Origin: Schoenoplectus triqueter | Taxonomy: Eukaryota > Streptophyta > Magnoliopsida > Poales > Cyperaceae | Length of the DNA stretch: 48,265 nucleotides | Assembly (NCBI GenBank): GCA_964058805.1 | Contig: CAXKVV010000563.1 | Location: 1 to 48,265 of the forward strand | Direction of reading: 5' to 3' | Shown: positions 1 to 12,121 of the stretch, piece by piece | How positions within the stretch are numbered: the stretch's first letter is position 1 | Layout of the letters: each line of letters opens with the position of its first letter | The notes under the pieces: generated by a model | The model's input: only the letters and a program-made list of their open reading frames with translations | The model's database searches: none | What the model was told of the DNA's origin: nothing | Program-made: the position numbers and the translations under genes

Positions 1-1846
1 GAAAATGAATCATTCTTTAAAGAAAAAATTATGATAGAAAATCAAGAAGAACCGAATACCATTGATCAAGCGAATCCGATTTTGCCACAATTGTATGGTC
101 TAGATATCATAGAACATAGGGAATTAGAAAAAAAACACCAATGAGGTTGAGTCAACCACTCAAGAAGAGGAAGCAAGTGAAAGTGAGAATATCATCGAGG
201 GGGATATTGAGGCAAGACGATCGTCAAGAATATTTCAACCATCTACTTGACTTAGAGACTTTGTTACATACAAGGTACAATATCCTATACAATATTTTCT
301 TTCTTATAAAAATATCTCACCTAAACATACTTCATTTCTAACATCCATAACTAAGGTCCAAGAACCTAATACCTACCCAGAAGCAATTTCTTGTCCAATT
401 TGGTGTAAGGTAATGAGAGAAGAGTTGGATGTCCAAGAAAAAAAATAAAACTTGGGTAGTAGTGCAAATACCCAAAAATAAAAAATTAGTTGGGTGAAAA
501 TGGGTATATAAGATTTAAACAATAGCAATAGAACCATAGAGTGATATAAGATTTAATCAATAGCCAAAGGGTATACGCAAACATACAATATTGACTATCA
601 AGAAACCTTTGCACTCGTGACAAAATGAATAATGTTAGAATACTATTATCTATTGCGGTAAACCAAGGATGGAGCCTCTATCAAATGGATGTTAGAAATG
701 TCTTTCTCCAAGGAACACTCAAGGAAAAGGTATACATGACCTTACCACCCGGCCACATGAAAGAACAAGATGCAACATTGGCTTGTAACTTGATAAAATC
801 GATTTATGGATTGAAACAATCTCCACGGGTATAGTATGAAAAACCAAGTTCTCATTTGATTTCTTATAATTTTAAAATAAGCAATGCAGATCATTCATTA
901 TTCATTAGAGTAAAATAACCAAATATTACTGTTATATTAGTATACATAGATGACATCATAATTACAGACAACAATAAGGAACACATACAACATATTAAGA
1001 AGCAACTTAAAGATAAATTTAACATTAAAGACCTTGGTTACTTGCAATAGTTTTAGTTATTGAGATAGCACACTCTCAAGGAAACTTATTTCTTTCACAA
1101 CAGAAGTATGTACTTGACTTGCTTAGAGAAATCAGAAAGTTAGATTGTAAGCTATCATCAACTCCCATGAATTGCAAAAGAAAATTGAACACTGAAGAAG
1201 GATAAACTTTATAGAATATAAACCAATATCAAAGACTAGTAGGAAATTTATTTTATCTCATCGTTACCCGATTGGATATTGCTTTCTCGATTAGTCAAGT
1301 AAGTCAATTCATGTATTCTCCCTGTTCATGTCATTTGGAAGCAATTGATAAAATTCTAAGATATCTAAAGAGAACACCCGGAAAGGAAATACTTATGAAA
1401 AATAATAAGTCTAACAAAATATGTGGCTACACCGATGCAGATTGGACGGAAATATAGTTACATGAAAGAGCAAGAAATAAAACGTTGTTGCAAGGTCAAG
1501 TGTCGAGGCTGAATACCGAGCTATGACGTCAACCACAAGTGAAATGATTTGGATAAAGCAATTATTAGCCGATTTGAATATCACAACTCATTCACCAATT
1601 AAAATGTTTTGTGACAATCAAGCGGCGTGCCACATATCATTAAATCCGGTGTTTCATGAGAGAACAAAGCATATAAAAGTGGATTATCATTTCATAAGAG
1701 AAAAACTACAAGCAAAGGAAATAGATACTATGTATGTTAGAAGCAAGGAACAATTAACAAATATTCTCACAAAGAGTTTGGAACCCAGTCCATTCGAAGA
1801 TAATATTGCCAAGTTAGGATTGATCGATATTTACAATCCAACCTGA
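1..1846 (+). pseudogene. copia reverse transcriptase / RNase H, broken
   Basis: Translated pieces in several frames follow a copia Pol in order. A linker with a DFVTYKVQYPIQ-type stretch lies near 255-300. The RT part at 625-834 has QMDVRNVFLQGTLKEKVYM and IYGLKQSPR. The catalytic motif YIDDI is at about 943-958. RNase H has GYTDADW near 1424-1444 and FCDNQAA near 1608-1628, and the ending HERTKHIKVDYHFIRE is typical of the copia C terminus. Stops (for example TAG at 832-834) and frameshifts near 480-600, 1050 and 1450 break the frame. It would have copied element RNA to DNA and removed the RNA strand; it is not functional. Confidence 0.92.
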
Positions 1847-2058
1847 GAAGATTGTGGTTACTTGAGCCTACAATGAGGACAAAGAAGCGCACAAAGAGGA
1901 CAAAGACGCACACAAAGAGGACAAAGAGGCATACAAAGCTTACTCATACAAATAAAGACTGAAAGAAAAAAAGTTGTTGATTAACAATCAAGCGCAAGTG
2001 AATTAAAACATATTTGAAACAAGTTAGGATTGATTGATATTTACAATTCAAACTTAAG
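1810..2058 (+). repeat. 210-bp-offset duplication of the copia Pol tail
   Basis: A ~38 bp stretch encoding the end of Pol (KLGLIDIY, then the stop region) occurs at 1810-1847 and again at 2020-2058, the second copy leading into the polypurine tract. The ~170 bp between them is extra compared with a normal copia 3' end. It holds the 21-bp repeats listed separately. The arrangement looks like a local duplication after the element lost function, or an inherited variant of the subfamily. Confidence 0.8.
1875..1937 (+). repeat. 21-bp tandem repeat, three units
   Basis: Three adjacent 21-base units start at 1875, 1896 and 1917. Each begins GAGGACAAAG and ends ACAAA. Read from 1875 they would encode EDKEAHK, EDKDAHK and EDKEAYK without stops, but this frame is not that of the upstream Pol piece. 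Probably replication slippage. Confidence 0.9.
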
Positions 2059-2064
2059 GGGGAG
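2056..2064 (+). other. polypurine tract of copia element 1
   Basis: AAGGGGGAG directly precedes the LTR start TGTTAAAAT. This is the standard copia plus-strand primer site, and it fixes the left border of the 3' LTR. Confidence 0.85.
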
Positions 2065-2304
2065 TGTTAAAATATAAAAATATAAATAGGATTTATTATT
2101 GGGCCTCAAGTCATCATAGGCCCAGAAATAGTATTAGAACAGTAATGATCACACAAACGGTAATATTACCGTTTATAGTACTGTAGTGTACCGTTGGTAC
2201 ACAACCAATATATATGACACATATAGCCACTGTACATTTATTTATTTTTTTGATAATATATTCCATAACAACAATACAAGCAATATAACCTTCTGTTTTC
2301 TACA
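2065..2304 (+). repeat. 3' LTR of copia element 1
   Basis: The LTR begins TGTTAAAAT right after the polypurine tract and probably ends TTTTCTACA at 2304, about 240 bp. It contains TATA-like AT stretches (TATATATGACAC near 2208). The right border is inferred from the TG...CA rule, because the 5' LTR is outside the window. Confidence 0.7.
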
Positions 2305-4478
2305 GTAATTCTAATCTAATTAAATCAATTAAGTGAGAACTAGATCTTAATTTAATAAGAAAAGGGAGGCTCTATCTGCAGCATGAATTTTGTTTCATCG
2401 TTTATTATTTTTTGAATGACTTCATTGTTTATTATTTTGCTCTATCTGCACATCAAATAAATATTGTTTGAATGACTTCATCGTTTATTATTAAATCTAA
2501 AATAATCACAATAATAAATTTCAAATAAAATTTAAAGTGATAACTTTTAAACATCTTTGTTACAGAAAATATTAAAAAAATTGTTTATTGTGTGGAGTAA
2601 ATTTTTGATGTAGAAAGCACAGATAAGAAAAACAATACACTTCATGTAAGAAATCGTAAGTTCAAAATTCAAATAAAAAGATCTTTTTATGTTCATTTAT
2701 AATTGGAGGGCATAATTAGTAACATTTTATATAATAATAAATAAATCAATAAATCAATTAATCCGATTTGTGTCGAAAATTCGCTTCCTAGTGTCCATAA
2801 CAACCAGACAGGTGAATCGAATTATATCCAGATCGATCCAAAGCGTATGCCTGATAACATCAGAACCCTTATAATAGAAGTCAATCGTTCGAATCCGAAA
2901 GGACATTGAATTCAAAATAATCTGAACCTGGTACTTTATCTGCAATCTATATATAGTGATCCGAACATGATTTTTATTTGATTTAAATATAACCCAACAT
3001 GTTGTTTTTGACAAGCATACTTGAGCAAACCTAGATTTAATGGATCTGTGATTCATGATACTTGAGATCGATACCATTATGGTCCTTCAAAATTTTTGCA
3101 TTGTTGGAAACTTAATTAATGGACAGGGAGAAACTTGTGGTTCGGTGATCTGACCAGACCTCGCGTCCTCAAATTAGAGGTGATGATAGTGGGATTAGAT
3201 CATAGCGATGGAGACAAAGAGGATCAGACGGTTTGATCCTTCTCATAATTTGCGTAAATGTAAGAAGAAGTTATAAAAAATGATTATCTTTGTATAGAGT
3301 TATTAATTGGTATTTTTATAACTTATTTTAATCATTTAATATTTTGAATTCAGTTAAGTCTCATATTCTAATACTGGCTCCATCTTTGTTGGGTCGGGTT
3401 CAGATTTGAACATATCGGATCGACTCAGTTTGACTTTCTAAAAAAAAAATCAGATTTGGTCAGATAAAAATCAGACCGGCTAAGATCAATTTGTATGTTA
3501 ATTTTTTTTTTCATATTTCAGATTTATTTCAATTGAATTGTAAGTTATTTTATTTGAAATCAAATCACATCAGGTTGAGATCTAATCAGATCATACCAAT
3601 TTAACTTTTTTTTAAATAGTTTAGATTAATGCATTTTTTTAAAATATAGTTCAGATCAATTTTACTTCTTAAAGATAGTTCAGATCAAATTCAAATTTAA
3701 ATCTGAACAGATCGGATAAAATTTTCAGATTAAATTATATTTTGTCACCACTGCCAGCAATTTCACAAGATCAGTGTTCGCATTAATCTGATGTTTAAAA
3801 AAAACAAGAAGTCGCGAGATACGGCACCGAAATTGTCTTTTCTTAGTTACTACGCATTACGGTGAACATTTTAATTTAATTACATAAAAAAATAATAAAT
3901 TATTTTGATTTATATTGGAAATAATAAAAATTGTCCATCTCTATCTTCTAATATGTCTTGATAGAAGACATGATTAATATTTTTATATTTTCAGTTATAC
4001 AAATGATGTACGTCATATCATTAATAAAAAAATATTTATCAATAGACAAACTATTTTTTTGTGAAAAATACGTAACATGATTGTCATTTTCATCTTTAAT
4101 ATTAGCATGTGCTTTTAAATATGAAATTGTGAGATATACCATTAGAGATAAATTCTATAAAAGATAAAACAAAAGGGAATAATTAAAAGAAAATAAATAT
4201 TATAGAAGATCACCCAATAAAAGAAGTCAATTTAGCAAATAATTACTATAAAAACTAAGATGATAGAAAATCTCTGTCAATTATTAGGAAAGATACAATA
4301 TCATATTATTTCGGTTGACTAACATTAAATTTCAATAAAATCTTTACTTTTTCAAAAAAAAATTATTTCCGAATAGAGAAGAAATTGAAAAATTGAAAAC
4401 GATATATGTCGCTGAAGTTAATCAAATTGAATCTAAACCACTGCATGAATGATAAAATGAGTATTATAAAAGTATAGA
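2305..4478. other. AT-rich spacer, no gene seen
   Basis: No convincing coding region. Near 2369-2500 GCTCTATCTGCA and a TTGAATGACTTCAT-type phrase each occur twice, at offsets of about 70 and 56 bp. From about 3370 to 3740 the phrase CAGATC/TCAGAT recurs in both orientations in decayed sequence, perhaps an old repeat. The open stretch at 2754-3077 (minus) shows no recognisable protein pattern. Confidence 0.6.
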
Positions 4479-4578
4479 TACCATGACAAAAAATGGACGT
4501 CTCCATTGCTTAACTGCTTTATCTATACTATTATATTAAAGCAGCTAAGAATTGAAGGGTCTTTTTTTGTCATGATAT
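4479..4578. repeat. imperfect inverted repeat, head-to-head element ends
   Basis: The left arm (about 4479-4520) and right arm (about 4535-4578) are imperfect reverse complements. Both hold CATGACAAAAA and a GCTGCTTTA/TTAAAGCAGC-type core, with TATACTATTATA at the centre. It looks like two copies of the same element end meeting head to head. Confidence 0.65.
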
Positions 4579-5061
4579 TTTTTATTATACCCATCTTATC
4601 TCTTAATTAGACATATAATATTTATTTTTGATTGATCGAATGTATGTAATTGCGTCCATTAATCCCCTCTTTCCCTCCTTTTTTTCCCCATCTATACTAT
4701 TATTTCCATTTATGCACATGATTTATAAATTAGAATACTCAATATCTTTCTATTTATGTAATGATATAATTTTTTTATTAAAGTCTTAAGGTATGCGCTA
4801 TGATTAGCACCCTTGTATATGTTTGGTAAGAAATTAATGGTGATAATATATACTGGAGTAATTTATTTTTCTTACCATAAACACCATGAATCAATAACTC
4901 ATATTGTGCAAAAAATATCATCCAAGATTAAATCTGAGTTTTATTATAGGTTTTCTCTATAATTTGATTAATTTATAATTTAATATTAGATCAATGTGAA
5001 TTTTTTTTATTTTATAATATTTTTATATTTAAATAAAAGAGTCTGCTGCGTATATTACTAG
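4522..5061 (+). mobile_element. candidate non-autonomous Helitron-like element
   Basis: The segment starts TCTATACTATTATA preceded by A and ends CTAG followed by T, as Helitron rules predict (TC start, CTRR end, A-T target). No clear GC-rich hairpin precedes the 3' end. TATAATAGTATA at 5062-5073 is the reverse complement of the 5' TATACTATTATA, so an inverted-repeat transposon is also possible. A second TCTATACTATTAT lies at 4691. There is no coding capacity. Confidence 0.35.
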
Positions 5062-6012
5062 TATAATAGTATAAATATAGATTGTGGGGGAATTGTTCGG
5101 ATAAGCATTAATTTTATCGCTAGAATTTATTCTACACAGTTTGAATTCAGCTCGAATTTATTCTGTTAACCTATTGCTATCTTTTTTCCCCTGAAATAGT
5201 GAAAATACTATTTTTTTTATTATGAAACTAAGAGTACTTTAATATTAGACCCTGATATCGGTGCAGAATTAATTAATTAAAGCTAACACAAACAGTCAAC
5301 GAGACAACAAAAGCATTAAAAAAATTTAATATCACAACCCAGTATTACTAAGTTGTGGCATTGAAAATTATTTGTATATAAAACTAAAAGTGTGCTCTAA
5401 GCCTCTAATCATCATTTTCAGGACGTGAGTCAATATAGTATGTTATATTCGTAATCCTCGTAGACTTATCAAATTTGCTCTAATATATGGCAATTGATCT
5501 ATATATGCTCAAGTATTAGTACTTCCGACCAGTTGTCTTCTTGACTGATATCAAATATTTTTTTGAGAAAAATGAAAGTCTTGTTCTTAAAATTTTATTT
5601 TATATATGACAATGCAAATTTAAAGTAATGATTTTTTTAGAGATGGTTGTAACTAGCTACTACTTGAGATATTAATTTATTTTCGATTAATATCGGATTT
5701 AGCTCTTCCTCTAAAACCTACATCTAAAGAGCTAGTATGAGTGATGACATATAATTATTCCTATGAAACCTATAATTTTAAAGAGTTTATATCATGGGTA
5801 GAATCATAAAATGTTTGGAATCTCAAGATGTCATAATTTTTTCCCCATACTATATATGATATAGTGTCTAACTATTCTCTAATGTTTCCGGTTAGATGTG
5901 TTTATATCAATCTCAATAATTCAAGCTTGAAGTCTATGTATATCATTATTGCATATTTATAAACATAAGAATCATGCCACTAATTATTTGTGCCAAGACC
6001 TAACGAGTGTGG
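5062..6012. other. AT-rich spacer, no gene seen
   Basis: No coding region or RNA gene recognised. The stretch next to the copia 2 LTR (about 5880-6012) shares short phrases with the far flank (27870-27990), but I could not define a clean target-site duplication. Confidence 0.5.
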
Positions 6013-6509
6013 TGATAGAAAATATGCTTTATTCATAATATATTTTTATTAAAAATCACAACCCATAAAATAACATAATTCATATAAAATAATAAATAAT
6101 AATTGAAAAACTTATAATTCTAATTCTGAATTGCAGACATCTTTAGACGGAAGCGATGCAAGAATATTGATCTTAAGAAGTTTTCCTCAGTTTTAATGAT
6201 AGTAAATTATGGTATTTTTTCACTCAGTCTCTTATTTTCTATCTTTTTTTAATGAACTAATTAAGGAGATCTTAAGAGAATTAATTAGACCAAATGAACA
6301 GAACTGAATATATATAAACACTGAGGCAACTTTTGAGATCATGTACAGTGAATTTGGACAGCTGAATTTTTCCATCAAAAATACAGATGTACCTACATGT
6401 ATTTTTTAGATGCACCATCCAGATGTACTTTTTAGATGCACCCATTAATTAATTATTCATAAATGAACTTGGTTCATAATTATTAATAGTAGGCCATACA
6501 TTAAATATT
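6013..6509 (-). repeat. 3' LTR of copia element 2
   Basis: Starts TGATAGAAAATA on the plus strand and matches 27386-27863 over its length, including AAAAATCACA, ACATCTTTAGAC and TATATATAAACACTGAG. The inner border (6500-6509) is approximate: both copies share TTAAATATT there. No polypurine tract stands directly beside it, so up to some tens of bases are uncertain. The 6510-6810 stretch is untranslated tail. Confidence 0.8.
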
Positions 6510-6810
6510 AAAATATTAATGAAGCACATGTTCAAAATTGGCCAATATAATATCATTAACTTAAATCATGTTCAGCTAGAAATACTTGACCAAACTAATG
6601 TAATTAGAATAAATGTTATTGTTATTTGATCCCCATTAATTATAAAAATGATATTCTTTCTAACAAATGGTTAATTCAATTTATTTGCTTAAAAAGAATA
6701 ATAATAATGCGCAACATAATAAATAAGCAAATATTATAAATTCAAAGTCAATATACATAAACAAATCTTCAATACATAAACTATTAATATTGTTCACTAT
6801 AACAACAACA

Positions 6811-7069
6811 TCAGAATTCTTTTACCAAACCCATGCCGGCAACATGCTCTTTGTAAAGAGTAGGTGATAATACTTTTGTTAGAGAATCATCTAACATAGC
6901 TCTCGTATTAATGTGTTGTATGATAATGGTACCATCTTTGACTTTGTCTCTAACAACAAGATATTTGATATCAATCCATTTAGAAGCACCACTTGATTTG
7001 TTATTTTTAGAGAAGAAAACAACAGCATCATTATCATAAAGTAAGGTAAGTAGCCTAACAATATTGTCT
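6811..7069 (-). pseudogene. copia RNase H C-terminal piece
   Basis: On the minus strand this encodes the end of a copia RNase H. A DNDAVVFFSKNNKSS stretch matches the family's CDNxAAVxFSKNxK, and the tail IDIKYLVVRDKV, INTRAMLDDSLTKVLSP and KEHVAGMGL follow the family order of HIELKYLVV, ADPLTK and KEHV-MGL. The real coding piece begins at the junction with LTR C at 7070; the residues before TQDNIV are LTR sequence read through. RNase H catalytic residues upstream are lost. Confidence 0.9.
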
Positions 7070-7374
7070 TGTGTGACCCTTTTTCGCGCGCTCCCCACCG
7101 CTGAGAATGAGGTGATGAGATGCGGAAGAAGGATACGGAGATACCTCCCGAGCGTGCATTTATTTAGTGCCGGTTGAACTCATCGCTGAGACCCATTGGG
7201 ATGCATATTCATGGAGTTTTTTGTTAATTGGGGATCCTTTTAGATTTCGGTGGGCGCAAGCCCCCACCGTTAATTACCCTGTGCTATTAACCTCGAGGTA
7301 CCTTAGGATCTCGAAAGAGGAAGCAAATACTATAGCTAAATGATAATCAAGTGGTCAAGTAGTCAAATGTTTGA

Positions 7375-8560
7375 GTGATGGGATCACTGAAACACCAAGG
7401 ACTTACTAATAGATCAGTCCGGCGAGGCAAGAATGACAGAGAAGATGAACTTACCAACATATCAGTTTTTATCTTCAGGATACAGTGTAAATCGAATCTA
7501 CAAACATATCGATTCAACTTACATAGGGTGTTGACACATAAACTTACTACAGATCAGTTCGGGGTTTAAAAATAGGCGAAAATAAACTTACAAATAGATC
7601 AGTTCAAATTCAAAATAGATAATAGATGCAGATGCAGAAACAGATGAACCTACTACAGATCAGTTCATTGAAACAAATGATAGAGGTATAGATGAACTTA
7701 CTACAGATCAATTCATTGAAATAGATAATAAAGGTATAGATAAACTTACTATAAATCAGTTCATGAATACAGGTAAAAATGATACAGGTGAACTTACTAC
7801 ATATCAGTTCATTACATATCAGTTCACAGATACGGATACGGTGTAAATTGAATCTACTAACAGATCGATTCAACCTACGTGGAGTGTGGACAAACGAACT
7901 TACTATAGATCAGTTCGCTGACTGATGACAGATACAGATAAACTTACTAACAGATCAGTTCATTATGTGGCAGAGAAAGATGAACTTACTACAGATCAGT
8001 TCAATCTTTACAGCTTCGAGAGATGACCTTACAAACAGATCAGATCAATCTCTACGAAGGGACAGAAGATGAGTCTACTAATAGATGGACTCAATCTTAA
8101 TTGATCTAGAAGATCAACTTACTAATAGATCAGTTCAATCTTGACTAGTCAATGACCAATCACACAAAATACAACTCGAAGCACTGAGCCGATTGATCTT
8201 GATGTTGGTAAATCAGAAGATGGGTGGATATAGCCCACTTGTTCATCTTGCTGATCTTCTAGATCATGAATTTCAAGCACTGAGTGGATTCATAAACCTA
8301 GGAACACTTATGCACACAAAGTCAAACATGAAGCGCTAAGCCAGTTTAACTTTGACGCATGTGTGTTAGTGAATGAACCTACAAATAGATCGGTTTAATT
8401 TCACTATTTAGAAGATGAACCTACTACAGATCGGTTCAATCTTTTGGTTTGAGAGATGAACTTACAAATAGATCAGTTCAATCTCTTAGACAAGAAGACA
8501 AACTTACAAATATATCAGTTTAGTCTTAATAGCGTGTCAAGTCATGAACAGTTGTTCAAG
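7375..8560 (-). repeat. stem-loop array in LTR C (TACTACAGATC loops)
   Basis: More than a dozen short units show the plan outer arm, inner arm, conserved loop, inner arm, A, outer arm. Clear cases follow. 8412-8443: AAGAT and GAACC pair with GGTTC and ATCTT around TACTACAGATC. 8453-8485: GAGAT and GAACT with AGTTC and ATCTC. 8495-8527: AAGAC and AAACT with AGTTT and GTCTT. 8066-8098: AAGAT and GAGTC with GACTC and ATCTT. 7848-7873: TTGAATC with GATTCAA. The loop varies little (TACTACAGATC, TACAAATAGATC, TACTAACAGATC), while stems change on both sides together. The same array lies near the 3' end of LTRs A and B. Confidence 0.85.
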
Positions 8561-9059
8561 ACATAGGGTCAGTAGATAGTGGACAGAGTCCATACAGTTG
8601 TCTTATTTATCATCCTAAATCATGAATTCTGAGCACTTGGCCGATTTATGGATTTAGGATTACCTTGTACACAAAATTAGACTCAGGGTTCTTGGTTGGT
8701 CTAATATTAAGACATGTTTGTTAGAGAGTGAGTTTCTAGATAGTTCAGCTCAGCTCTTCTCATTTAGTCAGATCATGGGCTTACGAGTAGATCAATCTCA
8801 TATATATGCACCACTAATCTTGGGAGGTAGCCAATGCATTTGATGATCGATGGATCATCAATCTCAGAATCATGATGTCACTTCTTCAGACATCATAATG
8901 TTCTTCTTTGAAGTCATCACACTCGCTGTGTTGATATTGCAGTCTCAGTTGTCTTCTTGGCAAGCGTCAAGATGTTCTTGTCCTAACTGTTGTTAATTGA
9001 CTATTACTTGAGCAAAAATGCTTCGTTGCTCTACACCCCTTGTATGAGCTTTATTTAAC

Positions 9060-9480
9060 AACTTCTAAAATGCAAAAGAATTATTACATTATTATTGAAT
9101 TTTATTAATAAGATAATATCATTTATTATTATCTTAATTACAAAGGTGAATTTATTTTTATTTTTAACTCGCTTTATTTTATAGAAAATTACTTAAAAAA
9201 TAATAGAAAAATATTTAGCCATTACTCAGCATTTTATTTGGATTTTTAGGATTTCTATAATAGCCAAAATAGCAAGTCAAATCTTGGTCAAACAGAAAAA
9301 AGCAAACAATGTCATTTTTCTTTTAAATTGTTTCAGTATAGTAACATTCTTGAAACTAAAATATTTATATATAGAAAAATAATATGAAAAACAAAAAAAT
9401 TTAGAAATAAAATTGAGTCAATTTGGAGTTTGAGAAAATCTCCAAATGATTTATTTACTCCTTATTTTTAATTTTCTGTT
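9060..9480 (-). repeat. AT-rich LTR segment in copy C
   Basis: A low-complexity segment with ATTATTATT runs and the phrases TAATAGCCAAAATAGCAAGTCAAA and TCTATATAAAAA-like sequence. It is the shortened counterpart of 16480-17815 in B and 38880-39960 in A. No coding sequence. Confidence 0.7.
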
Positions 9481-10268
9481 ATTAATTGAGAACTGGGCTT
9501 TGTAAATTGGGCCAAGATTGATTTTCCCTTTATTTCTGCAGATTGGGCCCAATTCTATTTTCTTTTTATTTCCTATGAACTGGGCATGTTCTCAACTGAG
9601 CCGCAGTTTAAATGTAGCATTTAATTTGGGCCGTTGGATTGTACTGAGATTGGTGCGGAGTTTTTATTTAAATGTTCAGATGCACATGGGTCGCCGAATT
9701 TAGTTGAAATGCGTGTTTAATAGATCTAAGACCCGGATCTCTTCCCGTTCTAATCTTCTAAACTTTTGACATATCTCATTCGTCAATGGATTTCAAGATT
9801 AGTGAGCTGCTTCAATAGTCGTGCTAAGGGATATCTATCTTTTCTGACTCGCCTCGCATTGGGATTCACGCTAGATGGTGGTTTCCGGTGATCAGAGCTC
9901 CTCCCCCGATCAAGCTAGTGCCTTGGTATCTCCTCAGTGCATAGAGTCTCTCTATGATGCCTGATCAAATATCTATGTAGTGATTAACATTGCTCGATGA
10001 TGTCAGTTAGTGTACCAATTGAAATTGGTACCAAATTGATTTCTTTGCTAAATTCGATGGAATTAATCGATGTTGTTGACAATTGCAAGCTCAATGAGTA
10101 TCTTCTAGACTTGTTGATATGATTTGAGATGAGTAGAAGGCTTCTCCTTTGTTTATAATAGTGCTGGAGCAACTCGTTGCTTAGCAGTGCACAGTACAGT
10201 TGGTACCAATCTCAATTGTCTCAAGTTGTGATCTTTCATTGACTCTTCTTATCCAATTGGCACTCCTC

Positions 10269-10949
10269 AGGCCTAAAGGCACACCTAGACACAGGTAGGG
10301 CTAGTGGCTCACTGAGTTGAAGGATTATTGAAGAACAAAATCATGGTGTTTGTTGTTGTGCGCGACGCTGAGACACAATTCGATGAAATTGACTAGTGTT
10401 CTAGGAAATTACAAGCTCGGTACGCATCATCTCGATGCATAAGTGTGATATGAGGTGAAGAGAGGGGTTCTCCTTTGCTCATAGCTATGCTGAAGCATAA
10501 TGCTGGTTGACAATACTCCGTACCGATCTCGATTTCTTCTCAATTCAAGATACTAACTGGATTTTGCACACTTAATTGTCATCTCTCAAGCCTAAAGGTT
10601 CACCTAGCAAAGGCTAGGGCCAGTGGCTTGCTGAGTCAGATGATAAATTCAATGGATTTGAATCGATTAGCGATATACTAATCTTACTAGAATTAGTGTA
10701 TTTACAAAGGAATTACGTGACTCAAACTATTTTTCATCAATTACAGTGATTCAACTAAAGCAACTAGAGGATGACAAGCTTATACCTTTCGATTATCACC
10801 AAATTAGAAGTAGGAAGATTAATCGAATATGAAAATTCACAAAGAGTAATAGCACAGTAGCAATCCCGTTATAAATTCTTTGATGTTTGTGATTGATTCA
10901 GGCCTAAAGGCTCACCAATCACCTTGTGATTGGGCCAATGACTCACTGA
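10269..10949 (-). repeat. three variable-stem modules with conserved flanks (LTR C)
   Basis: Three modules about 310-325 bp apart start at 10269, 10588 and 10900. Each reads AGGCCTAAAGG(C/T)(T)CA on the left and GGGC(C/T)A(G/A)TGGCT on the right. Between these flanks sits a small hairpin whose sequence differs entirely in each: ACCT with AGGT (10283-10296, weak), CCTAGC with GCTAGG (10603-10618), CCAATCAC with GTGATTGG (10915-10933, loop CTT). The flanks hold their own short palindromes. LTR A has two such modules. Confidence 0.8.
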
Positions 10950-11315
10950 ATTCAATCAATTAGTGTCAATTGAGATTCTTTAGGGAAGAAATAATAAGGA
11001 GATAGAAGAAAGAAGCAACTTTCACAAGGAAACAACAAGAATGAGTAAAGAAATTCAATTGATTGTTTAATGAGCATGGATTGGATGTTTTAAACTCAGT
11101 TTCAGAGAAAAAAACACAAAGAAGCATTGATTGAATCGATGAACATAACTAATTACCTTCAATTCTTGACAGAAAAAGCAAATTGAGCAATTTTCTTTTC
11201 TAATTTTCTCACTCTCTATCTCTCTCTACAACTGATAAAATGCATGTGTGTGTGTGCTCCCAATCTCAGTCTCTCTCTTGCTGTCTCTTCTTTCTCACTG
11301 TTGTTGGCTGCCAGG

Positions 11316-11323
11316 TTTATATA
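11316..11323 (-). promoter_or_regulatory. conserved TATA box in LTR C
   Basis: TTTATATA on the plus strand is TATATAAA on the LTR strand, at the place matching 15089 in B and 37293 in A. A CATTGGTC (CCAAT-type) site lies about 35-40 bp upstream in LTR orientation. Confidence 0.55.
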
Positions 11324-12007
11324 AGCCTCCAATCGACTGCCTCACTTGATAGTCATTGGTCGATCACTTTTGAGTCAGATTGCCAGCTTGGATGGATCTT
11401 AGGCTTTCATTCTAATCGCTTGAACGGTTGTGATTGAATTGTGTTTATCTCCTAACCGTTTTCTATTATAGCTTTGACTATGTCGCGATTTCATTGACTC
11501 CAACTCTCAATTACTTGTGTATTCCGACTGATGAGTGGGCCCTGAGTTGTCAATTCCTATTAAACCCTCCACGGCTAACTTGAACACTATTTCATTCATT
11601 TATCAGCTTCAATTTCTCTGAGCTCATTTCTGTCCCGTTTTCAATTCTTGACCAATTAACATCTCATACGTTCAATTGCTCTATCAATTCGTGTTAACTA
11701 GTATCACCTTAGCCTAGATAATCTCCTTGATCATGCAATTTCACCTTTAAATCACCTATCAAGCTTGCCCTTTCGCCGCTACCTTCGACAACTCTCAATC
11801 TCCTAGCTTCCCCCTTGCTCAATTATTTCGTAATTGCTTGCTAATTGGCATCTCCTAAGCGCTAGAAAGCTATTTTTGCGCTCAATTTGGTGCTTAAAGC
11901 ACTCAATTTCACTCAATATAAGTGTACATTTACTGTTTCAACTCGAATTGAGGTAGGCTTACTGCTTAATTTCCCTTTCATTGCTACATCCCTGTTCTAG
12001 TCTCTTT

Positions 12008-12012
12008 GATCA
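12008..12012. repeat. target-site duplication, left (GATCA)
   Basis: GATCA directly before the TG of LTR B; the identical GATCA follows its CA end at 19525-19529. Removing B and one GATCA rejoins LTR C sequence in register with LTR A. Confidence 0.93.
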
Positions 12013-12121
12013 TGTTTACCCTTGAAAAATTCCAAGGATAAGTAGCCGAATGAATGAAAATAAAAACAATTATCAATAATAAATTATAAGAAGAGGAAAG
12101 AAGAGAAACAAGGAAGAGAGG

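Larger units (their letters stand above)
1..2304 (+). mobile_element. Ty1/copia element 1, 3' part (decayed)
   Basis: This is the 3' portion of a copia LTR retrotransposon; its 5' LTR, gag, protease and integrase lie outside the window. The order seen is the integrase-RT linker, reverse transcriptase, RNase H, a polypurine tract and a 3' LTR, which is the normal copia order. The short LTR (about 240 bp), the AAGGGGGAG tract and the LTR start TGTTAAAAT resemble Ale/Retrofit-type elements, but that lineage is an inference from pattern only. Many stops and frame changes show it is inactive. Confidence 0.9.

Noticed and set aside
2754..3077. 107-codon minus-strand frame
   Set aside because: No motif or family resemblance, AT-rich context, no promoter-like signal.
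7375..8560. CRISPR-like look of regularly repeated palindromes
   Set aside because: Plant retrotransposon context, irregular spacing, similar spacers and no cas genes; these are LTR stem-loops.
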